Of a stretch of DNA of 64,000 nt, positions 32,775 to 44,167 are shown one piece after another. A program made the translations under genes and the position numbers. Position 1 is the first letter of the stretch, and each line of letters begins with the position of its first letter. The notes under the pieces are model-generated. The model was not told the origin of the DNA. It worked only from the letters and a program-made list of their open reading frames with translations, and did no database searches. The DNA is from Cordilura impudica (taxonomy: Eukaryota; Arthropoda; Insecta; Diptera; Scathophagidae), in contig OY821521.1 in assembly GCA_963682025.1 (NCBI GenBank), positions 166,343,961-166,407,960 of the forward strand, given 5' to 3'.

Positions 32775-33655
32775 AGGAGGTCAGAGGAAGTGAAGTAATT
32801 TTTTGCATCGTTTTAGAAAACCAAGACACTTGAATGCTTTTTTCCACACTTGAAAAACATGCCCATTGCAACGAACATCACATTGAATTCTCATGCCTAG
32901 AACATCCAGAGTATCTGATTCCTCAATACCTATACCACCCATATATACAGATGACATCGTTGAATCCATGGCTCTATGGTTCAGCATACAACATTGAGTC
33001 CTCAGCGCATTAAAATCTACCCTATTCGCTTTACCCCAATCGGAGATTGTTAACAGATCTTGATTGAGTGTGTCATTCATTGTCCGCCTTTTGCCCCCAA
33101 CCTTCAAGGGGCTTGGCCTACAAGTAAAGGCAAATGAATGACAAATGTTGCTGTCATCTGCAAAGGAGTATACAGAGTTAAAAGTTTGACCAAGAAGGTC
33201 GTTAAGAAAGATAAAAGAGAAGGAGAAAGAACGGAATCTTGGGGTACCCCTGAATTAAGCTGAAACTCATGAGATGAGACCCCATCATTAACAACACGTA
33301 TTGTTCGGTCTCTGAGAAAACTCGATATAAATCGAGTGACCCCAAATGCGATAAGCTTTGGTATCAATGCACCGTGCCACACACGATCGAATGCCTTGGA
33401 AATATCCAGAGCAACTACTTTACTTTCGCCAAAATTGCGAATGGATCGACTCCAGCGCTCAGAAAGTAAAGCTAACAGGTGTTCCGTTGCATGATTTCTA
33501 CGGAAGCCATACTGTCGATCGTTAGGAAGTGAGTTGGCCTCTAGGTAGTTCACAAGATGGAAATTGATCATGCGCTCCATCACCTTTGAGAGCGTAGAGC
33601 AGATCGCAATTGGACGGTAATTTTCAGGGTTATAAATTTGAATATATTTTATGAA
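32775..33655 (-). pseudogene. CR1/Jockey-like non-LTR reverse transcriptase fragment
   Basis: Minus-strand RT domain with motifs in order: NYRPIAICSTLSKVMER, QYGFRRNHATEHLL, VVALDISKAFDRVWH (motif A), NSGVPQDSVLSPSL and SFADDSNICHSF (motif C, near 33,160, after a frameshift). Then come ISDWGKANRVDFNA, TLDVLGMRI and AFKCLGFLKRCKK. GVPQD replaces the usual GVPQG. It lacks an endonuclease upstream and ends at about 32,775 next to the SINE. The frame is broken at least once near 33,110-33,180. The DISKAFDRVWH motif suggests the CR1/Jockey side of the non-LTR tree, distinct from the R1-like fragment beside it. Confidence 0.8.
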
Positions 33656-33720
33656 ATTTGACACATAAGCTTTTATTGGCCATAGGACGAACGCTATTGA
33701 AATTGATAAAACCGGTTAAA
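33656..33720 (-). repeat. Fragment of palindrome-ended family P
   Basis: ATAAGCTTTTATTGGCCATA and GAACGCTATTGAAATTGATA match 59,085-59,130 in the copy at 58,853-59,638. Confidence 0.6.
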
Positions 33721-34829
33721 TTTTTTGAAGAAAGTCCCACCAAAACTCAAAATTAAATTTTTGGTAAGATTAAAAAGATGGGACTGAAAAAGGCTTTCAT
33801 CGGCCAGAATATAAAATTAAATGTCATATATTAAATATTTTACTTGTTTAAAACAAATTTTTTGTTGAAATATATTTTGTTTTATCAATCAATTTTGTTT
33901 TTTGTTTTTACATTTACACTTCATCAATCCTAAAGTAATTGATCAAAGAATTTCTACACCCTTATTTCAAAAAAGAATTTTTTAAAGGTTTTTCTTTTAA
34001 TTGGACGTATGTACGTAACACAAATCTTTTAATCATTATTGCCACTTCTTTGTTTGAACAATTTCATTTACAAATATGGTCAGTTTATTGAAATTCCTAA
34101 AATTGTTTACACTTTTCCTTATAAATTCCTTAATTTCTTTGTTATTGTGTCACGTCTTTCAACACAAACGTGTTGTTATCTGCCCTGACTTTAATCTTCA
34201 GTAGATAAAACTCAATTATTAATATCAAATTAAATTTCCATCTCTTTAACACCTGTTTTCTTTGAAAGAAATTGAACCGCAAGTTGTTCATCTTCCTTTC
34301 GTTTTTTTTTTTTTTTTGCTGTGTTTTCATTTACTATTGTTCTCATTTTAACAGCGCTTAAGATTAAGGGGAATATCTGTTTGAGTCATAAAAGAAGACA
34401 TGAAAAATTAAGCAATAATAATAAAAATAAATTCAGAAATGGCAAAAAAATACTTCAATATCAGCACAAGGCAAAACTTTTTGTTTAGCATCATCACATT
34501 TAAGAACCACAGGCATAATTTTATTTAACAACATTGGCATAGAACTTGAAATGGTAGCAAAAACTAAAAAAGACCAAAAAAAAAAAGACTATGGAAAAAT
34601 TTAAACATTAAAAACTAAAGTATCAGTTGTTAAACTAAAACTTTAGCAACAGAAATCAATACATGTTTTAATATATAATTATACCCAACACGCTTCGGTG
34701 CTGCAGGGAATATACATAAGATTGCCATTACGTTCTTATCATATCCAAATTATATTAGGGGGCCCAATAAAGTTTATATTTACAGTCATCACTGACTCAC
34801 TGAAGATTAGTATTTAACTGCTTAACAAA
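33721..34829. other. Uncharacterised AT-rich stretch
   Basis: No gene or element end recognised. It contains a poly-T run near 34,300-34,317 and short open frames without motifs. Confidence 0.5.
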
Positions 34830-35054
34830 TACTTTTTCTTAAAAAGTACCTTTTCAAAAAAAGGACTTCTCTTAAAAAAAGAACATTTTCTTAAAAAAGC
34901 CTCTATTTTAAAAAAAAGTTCGTTTGAAAAAAAAAATCCATCTTTCTAGAAAGTACATTTTTTTTAGTAGCTTTTCTTAATAAAGTACCTTTTCTTAAAA
35001 AAAATAACTTTCCCACACTAATATGCATTTTCTTAAAAAAAGTACATTTTCTTA
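34830..35054 (-). repeat. 18-bp minisatellite block
   Basis: Units of the type CTTAAAAAAGTACCTTTT, the reverse complement of the 1-3,170 block. Confidence 0.85.
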
Positions 35055-35056
35055 AA

Positions 35057-35910
35057 ACAAGTAAGAGTGTTAAATTCTTGATACCCTCCACCTTGGTTTT
35101 GACGATTACATCTATAATATTATTAGGCCAGGCGATTTCTTGTGACGAATGTTTTGTTCTACCGTTTTATCCCGATTTTGACAAAACGTATATTATTTGA
35201 AAGGTATTTCTTTTTAGCTGTTTCCCAGGTTTAGAGATTTTTAAATTTTTTCCTTTAGTTTGAGTAAATTGCATACTAACACATACATAAAATTATATCT
35301 ATGCTATGTTTGTGTTTATAAAATTTGTTAATGTGTTTGTTAATGAGTTTGTTATCTTCATTCACAATAATAATAAACCAAAAAAAAATGTTGGTTTGTT
35401 AATTGGCCAAGTTGAAAAATAAAGTTGCCTAGAAATTGCACTCGAATTTCGAGCGCTGGAATCTGCTAGTTTATATTACAATCTGAGCTTACTTCACTAT
35501 TTATAATATACGTATATAAGATATTTTAAAAACTAAACAATTTTATAAACTTAGTTCGAAATTATTAAAACAAACACATTGAATATTTAACACTTTTTAG
35601 AGGCATCTTCATAGTTTTGGACTTATTGACGTAATGATGTCCGATTTACTCAATTTTCAACAGCAGTCTGCTCGAAGTAATGACAAAAGATATTATCAAA
35701 ACTCTACCGAGGTATATGGTTTATTTTGCGAACGAGCGCCATTTAAACGGACAGACAGACAGACGGACATCACTATGCCGACTTGAGTTGCTATAAAGAT
35801 GAAGAATATATCTACGTTATGGGGTCTTAAATGCATTTTTCGATGCGTTACAAACGGAATCACAAAACTGATATATAATATCTGCACAGCGGTATGGAGG
35901 GTATAAAAAG
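35057..35910 (+). repeat. Family G repeat carrying a Helitron
   Basis: It starts AAGAGTGTTAAATTC, and GGACAGACAGACAGACGG and GGAGGGTATAAAAA end it. The interior is interrupted at 35,117-35,474 by a Helitron copy. Removing that leaves about 500 bp, equal to the length of the copy at 5,114. It lies within the minisatellite. Confidence 0.75.
35117..35474 (+). mobile_element. Non-autonomous Helitron copy 2, clean ends
   Basis: The 5' end is A|TCTATAATATTATTAGGCC and the 3' end is GGAATCTGCTAG|T. That gives TC and CTAG termini, insertion between A and T, no target duplication, and a CTCGAA..TTCGAG hairpin just upstream of the 3' end. This satisfies the usual Helitron criteria. It is inserted in a family G repeat. 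Confidence 0.85.
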
Positions 35911-36357
35911 TAACTTTTCTTAAAAAATTACCTTTACTTAAAGGAGTATATTTTCTTAAAAAGTAAATTTTCTCCAAAAAGTAATTTTTCGTTGAAAAAA
36001 AGAACCTTTTTTTAAAAAAGGAAATTTTCTTAAAAGAGTACGTTTTCCTAAAAAAAGTACCTTTTCTCAAAAAAATTGCTTTTCTTAAAAAAAAAAAAAT
36101 CACGATTTCCTGAAAAACGAGGTGTCCCAAAAAAGAACCTTCTCTTTAATAATAACTTTTTTAAAAAAGCAATTTAGTACAATATTTTTTTAAAAAATCA
36201 TCACATCTTAAAAATGTACCCTTCTTAAATAAGTACTTTTTCCTTAAAAGGTTTATTTCCTTAAAGAAGAATATTTTCTTCAAAAAGTACATTTTCTTAC
36301 AAAAGTAACTTTTGTACAAAAGTACCTTATCACAAAAAGTAATTATACACTATAGCG
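35911..36357 (-). repeat. 18-bp minisatellite block
   Basis: Degenerate TTCTTAAAAAAGTACCTT-type units, same orientation as the preceding block. Confidence 0.85.
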
Positions 36358-36732
36358 GATTCCAGCCCTCGAAATTCGAGTGCAAATTCTAGGAAATTTT
36401 ATTTTTTTATTAAATAAAGACCCAAAGGTATGCTAATCAATTATAGCCAATTCACAAACCAACACAAAAAACAAACTCATTTTTATTGCAAACACATTAA
36501 CAAATTTAATAAACACACACATAGCATTGTATAATTTTATGTATGTGTGAGTAGCAACTTTAAATAAAATTTACTCAAAATAAAGGAAAAAATTTAAAAA
36601 TCTGTAAATCTGCAAAACGGCTAAAAAGAAATACCTTTCAAATAATATATGTTTGGTCAAAATCGGGATAAAACGGTAGAACAAAACATCGGTCACAAGA
36701 AATCGCCTAGCCTATTAATATAATAGATAACA
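36358..36732 (-). mobile_element. Non-autonomous Helitron copy 3
   Basis: On the minus strand it begins A|TCTATTATATTAATAGGC (right) and ends near GGCTGGAATCCGCTATAG (left, CTAG end altered). It has the CTCGAA/TTCGAG hairpin and the shared interior (AAAATCGGGATAAAACGGTA on the plus strand). Confidence 0.8.
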
Positions 36733-36734
36733 CT

Positions 36735-37332
36735 GTGTGGCCTGGGTATAATGAGTTTGTGCTGATGTTTGTAACTACCAAAAATATTTGCGCTAGACCC
36801 ATCATTTATTATACGGATCGACGTTGGAATCACCTCCTGAGTCGATTTAGCGTTGTCCGTCCGTCCGTATGTCCGTCTGTCCCTCCGTCTGTGTGTCCAT
36901 GTAAGCCTTTTAATCAAACTACATGTTGCAAATACGAATATATTTTGATGAAATTTGGTATATAAGCTTATATCGGCCATAGCATGAACGCTATTGAAAT
37001 TGGTGAAAATCGGTGCATGCTCAGATCTAGTTCCCATACAAACGACCCCTATGAATACTTAAATTGTCATAAAATCCAAATTATGTTATAGCTCTCGGTC
37101 ACATGGGTTTGTGTATGTTCATTACATCCATTTATCAGTAGTCCAAAAATAAACCCTATAGGACAATTCTTCGTCATAGCTTCCATATAAATCTTCTTCC
37201 CGATCTTCACTTAAATCTATCAAAAAACAAAAATATTGTACAGATTTTTCTCAAATTTGGTTTGTATATGTTTTTGCAAAATATAAGTGACTTTTCCAAA
37301 TATGGTCAGGATCGGTTCATTTTTCAATTAAT
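36735..37332 (-). repeat. Family P element, palindromic end missing
   Basis: Minus-oriented copy matching 58,860-59,340, including TATAATGAGTTTGTGCTGAT, a GTCCGTCC-rich tract and GGCCATAGCATGAACGCTAT. It stops at 37,332, where the next P copy begins head-on. Confidence 0.7.
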
Positions 37333-37333
37333 A

Positions 37334-38202
37334 ACAAGTAAGAAAATGATAGTCGGTCTAGACCGACTATACGATACCCTATACCATGCGTTTATAGACC
37401 CTATCTCTCAGGCCCAACAAACTGGATATAGAAAATAAGCATAAACCAAATTTGAGTGGGATTTTTATTAATTTTTTCGGCTGCAGATATGAAAAGTTCA
37501 TATCGGATGCTATATCTATATGGGGACTAGGCCCAAAAATGGACCGATCCTGACCATGTTTGGTAAAGTCTCTTGTATTTTGCAAAAATATATACAAACA
37601 AAATTTGAGAAGAATCAGGACAATATTTTAGTTTTTTGATAGATTTAATTGAATATCGGGAAGCAGCTCTATATGGGGCCTATGACTAAGAGTTGTCCAA
37701 TAGGGATCATTTTTGGACTACTGATTAATGGATGTAATATATACATACAAAACCCAATTTGGCTAAAATTTGTATGATAATTTGGATCTTATGGCAATAT
37801 ATGTTGATTTCATAGGGGTCATTTGTATGGGGGCTAGGTCTGAACATGGACCGATTCTCACCAATTTCAACAGCGTTCATCCCATGGCCGATAAAAGATC
37901 AAATACCAAATTTCAACAAAACATATTCATATTTGCGACCTGCAGGTTTATTAAAAACTTTACATGGACAGACGGACGGACGGACGGACGGACATCGTTA
38001 AATCGAATCACATAGTGATTCTGATTCGATCGGTATAATTAAAGATGGGTGTAGGTCAAATATTTTTGGTTGTTACAAACAGCAGCGCAAAGTCATTATA
38101 CGGGTATATCTAAATAGTTGGACCTAAGAGATAGGGTCTCTAAACGCATGGAATAGGGTACCGTGTAGTCATTCTAGACCGACTACAATTTTCTTACTGT
38201 TG
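37334..38202 (+). mobile_element. Family P element with inverted palindromic ends
   Basis: The left end ACAAGTAAGAAAATG, the palindrome (ATAGTCGGTCT plus its exact reverse complement, 37,349-37,370) and ACGATACCCTATACCATGCG are repeated in inverted order at the right end. There it reads CGCATGGAATAGGGTA, a decayed palindrome, then CAATTTTCTTACTGTTG. The interior has a GGACGGACGGACGGAC tract. Short open frames (for example MADKRSNTKFQQNIF) recur between copies only because the DNA is repeated. No transposase is seen. Confidence 0.75.
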
Positions 38203-38204
38203 TT

Positions 38205-38740
38205 CTTTAAAAAATCACATTTAAAAAAAAGTATCTTTTCTGAAAAAGTACCTTTATTAAAAAAGTTCCTTTTCTAAAAAAGTGCCTTTTGTAAAAAGCA
38301 CCTTTTCCAAAAAAAGTACCTTTTCCCAAAAAGGCACTTTTCCTTAAAGAAGTGTACCATTAAAAAAAATATCTTTTGTAAGAAAGTACCCTTTCTTAAA
38401 AAAGAAAGTTTTCTTAAAAAGTACATACTCGTTAAAAAATATTTTTTTCTAAAAACTACCCTTTCGTTTAAAAAGCACATTTTCTTAAAAAGTATATTTT
38501 CTTAAAATATTACCTTTTCTTAAAAAAAACACAATTTTTTAAAAAAGTACTTTTTCTAAAAAAAATAATCTTTACTTAGAAAAGTACCTTTTCTTACAAT
38601 AAAAATACATTTTCTTAAAAAGAGTCATGTTTTCTAAAAAAAAGCTTTTCTATTTTCTATTTTCCTTAAAAAAATATTTTTTCTTAAAAAAGTAAATTTT
38701 CTTAAATAAGTACATTTGTTTGATTTGAAGTCATTTTTCA
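38205..38740 (-). repeat. 18-bp minisatellite block
   Basis: AAAAAGTACCTTTTCTTA-type units, heavily mutated. Confidence 0.85.
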
Positions 38741-38746
38741 GACATA

Positions 38747-39081
38747 TCTACAATATTAATAGGTTAGGCGAGTTCTTGTGACTGATGTTTTGTTCTACCG
38801 TTTTATCCCGATTTTGACCAAACGTATATTATTTGAAAGGTATTTCTTTTTAGCCGTTTTGCAGATGTACAGAATTTAATTTTTTTTTCTTTATTTTGAG
38901 TAAATTGCATTAACACATACATAAAATTAGTTAATGTGTTTGTAATAAAAATGAGTTTGATTTTTGTTTTGATTTGTGAATTGGATGTAATTGATTAGCA
39001 TACTTTGAGGATCATTATTTAATGAAAAAATAAAATTTCCTAAAATTTGCGCTCGAATTTCGAGGGCTGGAATCTGCTAGT
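38747..39081 (+). mobile_element. Non-autonomous Helitron copy 4
   Basis: The 5' end is A|TCTACAATATTAATAGG, and the 3' end is a CTCGAATTTCGAG hairpin followed by GGGCTGGAATCTGCTAG|T. It has clean Helitron ends, is about 335 bp long, and is inserted within minisatellite DNA. Confidence 0.85.
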
Positions 39082-39289
39082 TGCAATTAGTACTGTAATA
39101 AATATGCAAATTTTAATTTTGTTTCAATGGTGCGTGGTAGAGAAGAAGAAAGCGTATGTTTCAAAAATTTATAACTGCACTGTATTCTTAATCGGACCGG
39201 TTTCTGGCATTTCAGCCTTCATCAGTGAATTATTGAACATTGTGATAATTGTTATGTTATAATTGAATAGATTGTTTCCATATGAAAAT
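39082..39289. other. Short non-satellite segment
   Basis: About 200 bp containing GTATTCTTAATCGGACCGG; not recognised. Confidence 0.4.
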
Positions 39290-39349
39290 TTTTTCTACTT
39301 AAAAAGTACCTTTTCTTAAAAAAGTACCTTTTCTAAAAAAATTAAATTT
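39290..39349 (-). repeat. 18-bp minisatellite fragment
   Basis: Three to four units (AAAAAGTACCTTTTCTTA) between non-satellite DNA and a family P copy. Confidence 0.8.
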
Positions 39350-39350
39350 A

Positions 39351-39903
39351 AACAAGTAAGAAAATTATAGTTGGTCTAGACCGACTATACGATACCCTAG
39401 ACCATGCGTTTAGAAAGCCTATCTCTTAGGCCCAACTAACTGGACATAGAAAATAAGCAAAAACCAAATTTAAAAAAATTTTGAAAAAGTTCATATCTGA
39501 TGCTATATCTATATGGGGACTAGGTCCAAAAATGGACCGATCCTGATCATGGTTGGTAACGTCTCTTGTATTTTGCAAAAACATATACAAACAAAATTTA
39601 AGAAGAATCAGTGCAATATTTTTGTTTTTTTATAGATTTAAGTGAATATCGGGAAGCAGCTCTATATGGGGCCAAAGGGAGCTTTTTTGGACTACTCATT
39701 AGTGGATGTAATGAACGCATACAAACCCAATTTGAGTAAGATCTATATGACAATTTGGATCCTATGGGAATTTATGTCGATTTCATAAGGGTAATTTGTA
39801 TGGGGGCTAGGTCTGTACATGGACCGATTCTCACCAATTTCAATAGCGTTCATCCCATGGCCGATAAGAGCTTATATACCATATTTCATCAAAATAAACT
39901 TTT
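39351..39903 (+). mobile_element. Family P element, 3'-truncated
   Basis: It starts AACAAGTAAGAAAATTATAG with the palindrome (one mismatch) and CGATACCCTAGACCATGCG. It follows the other P copies to ATAAGAGCTTATATACC and is then lost into minisatellite at about 39,903. Confidence 0.75.
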
Positions 39904-40730
39904 CTGTTTTCTATTTCTATTTTCTATTTTCCTTAAAAAAGTACCTTTGCTTAGAAACGGTTACTTTTCGTAAAAAAAAAAGTAATTTTTCTTAAAAAAT
40001 ATTCTTTCTTAAAAGATTTTCTTCAAAAGAGTCCCGTTTTCTAGAAAAAAAAATAACTTTTCTGTTTTCTATTTCTATTTTCTATTTTCCTTAAAAAAGT
40101 ACCTGTACTTAGAAATGGTTACTTTTCGTAAAAAAAAAAAAGTAATTTTTCTTATAAAAAGTACCTTTTTCTCGAAAAAGTAAATTTTTCTTCAAAAAGT
40201 TTTTTTTTCCTTTTCTAAAAAAAAATGCCATTTCTTACAAAGTAGCACTTTCCCTAAAAACCGTAAATTTTTCTTTAAATTGTAACTTTTTTTTAGAGCT
40301 TTTTCTTATAAAATTTCTTTTCACAAAGAAATCCCTTTCTTAAATAAGTCCTTTTCTAAAAAAACACCATTTATAAAAAAAAGTATCCTTCCTTAAAAAA
40401 GTACATTTTCTTAAAAAAGTAACTATTCTAAGAATAATGTTACTTTCTTTACAAAATTAATTTTCTTTTAAAAGATTCCTTTTTCTAAGTGCATCTTCCT
40501 AAAAAAGTACCATTTCTTTAAAAGGTACCTTTTCTTGAACAAGTACTTTTTCTTAAAAAGTCCCTTTCTTAGAAAAGTGCCTTTTTTAAAAAAATTCTTT
40601 ATTCTCAAAATAATTCGTTTTTTGTTACAAAAAGCTTTTTTTTTAACTATATTTTCAAAAAAGGGTTCCTTTTCTCAAAAAAAAAAATATCTTTTCTTGA
40701 AAAGCTCCCTTTCTTAAAAAACTTACTTTA
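39904..40730 (-). repeat. 18-bp minisatellite block with an internal duplication
   Basis: Degenerate units. A segment with TTTCTGTTTTCTATTTCTAT occurs twice, near 39,901 and 40,058, about 158 bp apart, a local duplication inside the array. Confidence 0.8.
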
Positions 40731-41029
40731 ACTAGCGATTGATAGGTCACATCTATTCAAGATTTAACAGAGACTTTTACAGGAACATTTAAACTTATTT
40801 GATATGCAGAGTTTACTTTGAAACGCTGTCTGACAAAAAGGACATTGCCCCTTTATCCTGATACGATAAAATAGTCAAGAATCTTCTCATTCCTTTGACT
40901 GCAATAGCGTTCTCCGATTTAGCGTCTATAAGCAGTTAAATATATTTTTCTAAAAATTTAATGCTTTGAAATTTTGATGTCCTGTCAACAGGAAATAAAA
41001 TCACGAAACTTTAAGCTAAACTTGTATAG
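40731..41029. other. Non-satellite segment
   Basis: About 300 bp, slightly less AT-rich, with no recognised gene. Confidence 0.4.
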
Positions 41030-41175
41030 CCCAGTACTCGAAATTCGAGTGAAAATTCTACAAAATATTATTTTTTCATTCAATTTGAAAATTTATAAAT
41101 ATTTAAATAAGCCTAAAGGTATGCTAATCAATTTAAGCAGTTCATAATTCAACACATGGCGTGTTATATACAATT
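41030..41175 (-). mobile_element. Helitron fragment (copy 5, truncated)
   Basis: ACTCGAAATTCGAGTGAAAA and AAAGGTATGCTAATCAATT match the 3' half of the other Helitron copies in minus orientation; the 5' half is absent. Confidence 0.65.
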
Positions 41176-42789
41176 TAAATCATTCTCATTAACAGGGTGT
41201 AAAGAATAATTAGAAATTTTTTATTTTATTTAATTTTATATATTTCTAAGACAGATTAAACATAAATTTTATCATGCTCGGCTTCTCCTCCATATGAGCT
41301 ATAACCATGCCAATTTTCACACTCCTCCGTGCCCGCTTATTGATTAAAAAGGGAACTAAAAATGTACCTTCACTTATTAGTATATAGATATATATTATAA
41401 ACTGGCAAACAATGTAATCAATATAGTCTTGAATATTGATTTTTTAAACAGCTCAATATATTATTTAATTCCGGCTTCAATAAAGGCTTCAAACTTACCT
41501 CCAATCTAGGATTTATGTCCAATTCATAAATATTAATATCTGTTATATTTAAGCGTAAACCGCTTTTTGCTATTGTCGATGGTCTTGTTAATTTGAGGCG
41601 AATTTTCCGAAGTACCCTCTTTTTGCTTCTCAGTTGCGACTCGGATTGCAAGATATAAGCAAATGTTGTGTTATATAAAATGTCCTATTTCACAAAATTT
41701 TTAAAGAAAAGAGTTTTTTTGCACATTACTTTTTTTAATCGTAATGGCGTACAGTTTTTATTGTCAGATCACGTAGTTTTTAATAAGCTTTATTTATAAT
41801 AATATATAACATTGTATACACATTATTAACATAAACAAAAAGAATTGGCAAATATATATATTTTAAGAAGAATATATATCCTCTTATTCTAAAAAAAGAA
41901 AGAAATTCACAGTTGTTGCATGAATTTAAATATTAAGAGATTAAGTATTATAAACACCAAAACCACTTTGGACAAATGATATCTTATTTTAAAGAGGATT
42001 TCACCAGCTTTAAGAAAAATAAATAATATTTCCATAAATATTTTTGTATATTTTTAAGTTAAGCATTTTATATAATATATATTGTGAAATAGATGAATGC
42101 AAAAGCTTTAAACTAATAGTGATTATGTGATTTAAGCGTCTTAAAAACTGTAATAAATTAGTATTTGAGAGTCAAAAAAAGTGTTTGTGAGTCAAAAAAT
42201 TAAGGATTAAAAATTTTATTTTTCTTGAAACAAAAATTTTTTTTCTTATGTGTCTACTTGCACCCTTTTATTAAAGCCTCAGTAACACTTTATTTCAGCC
42301 AGCAATCCTCAAAAACTTTTTCTTCACATATAAATGCTTAACTAATATACAAACAAAAGTTTCATTATAACATGCCTCGCACAAGACCTTAAACTCACAC
42401 AAATAAAACCACAGCTGTAGGGCTGTTGATGACTTTTGTGATACACATAATGGGGGGTAGTTATCTATAAAAGCATTTTTTGTTTTGTTGCTGGCTTAAA
42501 TTAACATTCATTTGTATGAAACTTTTTTAACAAAAAAAAAAAAAAAAAAAAAATTGTAGTTAATAAGAGTTTTTAAAACAACTAGACTGAGAAGCACAAG
42601 TGCGTAAAATATTTAATGGCTGTATGATTTTTAAAACTAATGTTTCTTTTTGGAACTTTTAGCAGTTGAAAACGAAATTTTAGACACTTTCAATAAAATG
42701 TAGGCATATTTTTAAACAAAAAGTTTTGGTATACTTAAATTGAACACTAATATATCAAAAATTTTATCAGAAAGTTTTTTAGTTATTCA
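41176..42789. other. Uncharacterised stretch
   Basis: No element ends found. A 77-codon minus-strand frame (41,418-41,651; basic N-terminal half RSKKRVLRKIRLKL, then LKPLLKPELNNILSCL) has a coding-like composition but no motif I recognise. I leave it uncalled. A poly-A run lies at about 42,531-42,552. Confidence 0.5.
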
Positions 42790-43117
42790 TTTTTCCTACA
42801 AAAAATATGTTTTCTTAAAAAAGTACGTTTTCTTAAAAAGTGTATTTTCTTAAAAAAAAAATACATTTTCTTAAAAAAGTACCTAAAAAAAGTAAATTTT
42901 CTTAGAAAAGCACCTTTTCTAAAAAAAAGTACCTATTCTTAAAAAAGTACATTTTTTAAAATAAGTACATTTTTTTAAAAAAAGTTTAATTTCTTAAAAA
43001 AATACATTTTCTTAAAAAAGTGAATTTTCTTATAGAAGTAAAGTTTGTTACCAAATTACCTTATCTTAAAAACGTTTGTTTTCCTAAACAATTACACTTT
43101 CTTAAAGTACCTTTTCA
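42790..43117 (-). repeat. 18-bp minisatellite block left of the DDE element
   Basis: TTTTCTTAAAAAAGTACC-type units run up to the left terminus of the transposon at 43,118 and resume at about 46,570, so the transposon inserted into the array. Confidence 0.85.
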
Positions 43118-43735
43118 TAACATAAGGGAACAATGGCTCTGTTGATTAAGAACTGAATATTGTTTTTAAGGTTATTTGGGACGCTGAATCCAAATCTGCC
43201 CTTGGTTTTTTTTCTATCAGCTCGACTTTTCGAGATATACCGTTATGTTCAAAATTAAGGCACTTCCGCTACATATATTGTAATAACTTGAAAACGGTTC
43301 ACCATATTAAATTAAAAAAAAAATCCAAAACTCGCAAACAATATTCTCTTAAAGCCGTGCTTACTTTGTTTTTAAATTTTCCAAGTAGTTTTAGAGATAT
43401 CGTTCAAGTTTTGAAAAAAAAATTAAAATTTTTTTAAAAAAAACATTTTTTTTGTTCTTTAAAAATTCCTAAAAAATAAAAATGGGATAAAAATCACAGT
43501 TTTGGTCTACAAACAGTTAGTTAAATATATTTCGAATAAAATGAGCTTTATTTCATTGCAATCGGTGCACAACTTTTGATTTTGTTCACGATTTACTGAA
43601 TTGATATAAATCGCGATTTCCATACAAAAATAACATTTTCTAATGTGTAAGTGTTTGTATGTAATAAGTTAGTTTTTTATGATTCTAAGAATTAAAAAAA
43701 TTAAGTAATAAAAAAAGATTATTTCATTTTTATGG
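43118..43735 (+). repeat. Left long terminal inverted repeat
   Basis: It matches 45,942-46,569 in reverse complement with few mismatches. Examples are TCAGCTCGACTTTTCGAGAT against ATCTCGAAAAGTCGAGCTGA, and ATTGCAATCGGTGCACAACT against AGTTGTGCACCGATTGCAAT. The outer 80 bp are the most divergent. Confidence 0.9.
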
Positions 43736-44082
43736 TTGCGGTAGCAAACTCATAACGCCTATAAATTTTATTGTCCCTTTATGACACCTAGTCAGTTCAC
43801 AGCCAATTAAAGAGAAAAAAGAAAAGTCCACTTGTTTTTATTGATGTGTGGTTTACCGTTGGTAACGGATGATTTTTTAAAGGAATTCCCCTGAACACAT
43901 GTGTTCATTCATAAGTGACTGTCAATAAAATTGTGGATATAATTTTTTTTGGTACTTCAGTAAAAAACTACTAAGTATTTTTATGGGTTCATTCAACCAA
44001 TTTTTCTCATTCAACAAGTGTTTACGAAAGCGAAAAGTATAACGACAAAAAATATAAATCATTTTACATTGAACATTTAATC

Positions 44083-44122
44083 AGTCAACACAAAAAAGTT
44101 CAATTTTGTTCCCGTGTGTTAT
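44083..44122 (+). repeat. Internal copy of the transposon's right end
   Basis: TCAACACAAAAAAGTTCAAT, then TTTGTTCCCGTGTGTT, repeats the extreme right end of the element (46,531-46,569) in direct orientation, 45 bp upstream of the ORF start. It lies just inside the gene's probable 5' leader. Confidence 0.8.
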
Positions 44123-44167
44123 TTATTGAAAATTGTGTTACTTTGATATATACTTCAAAATTGTGCA

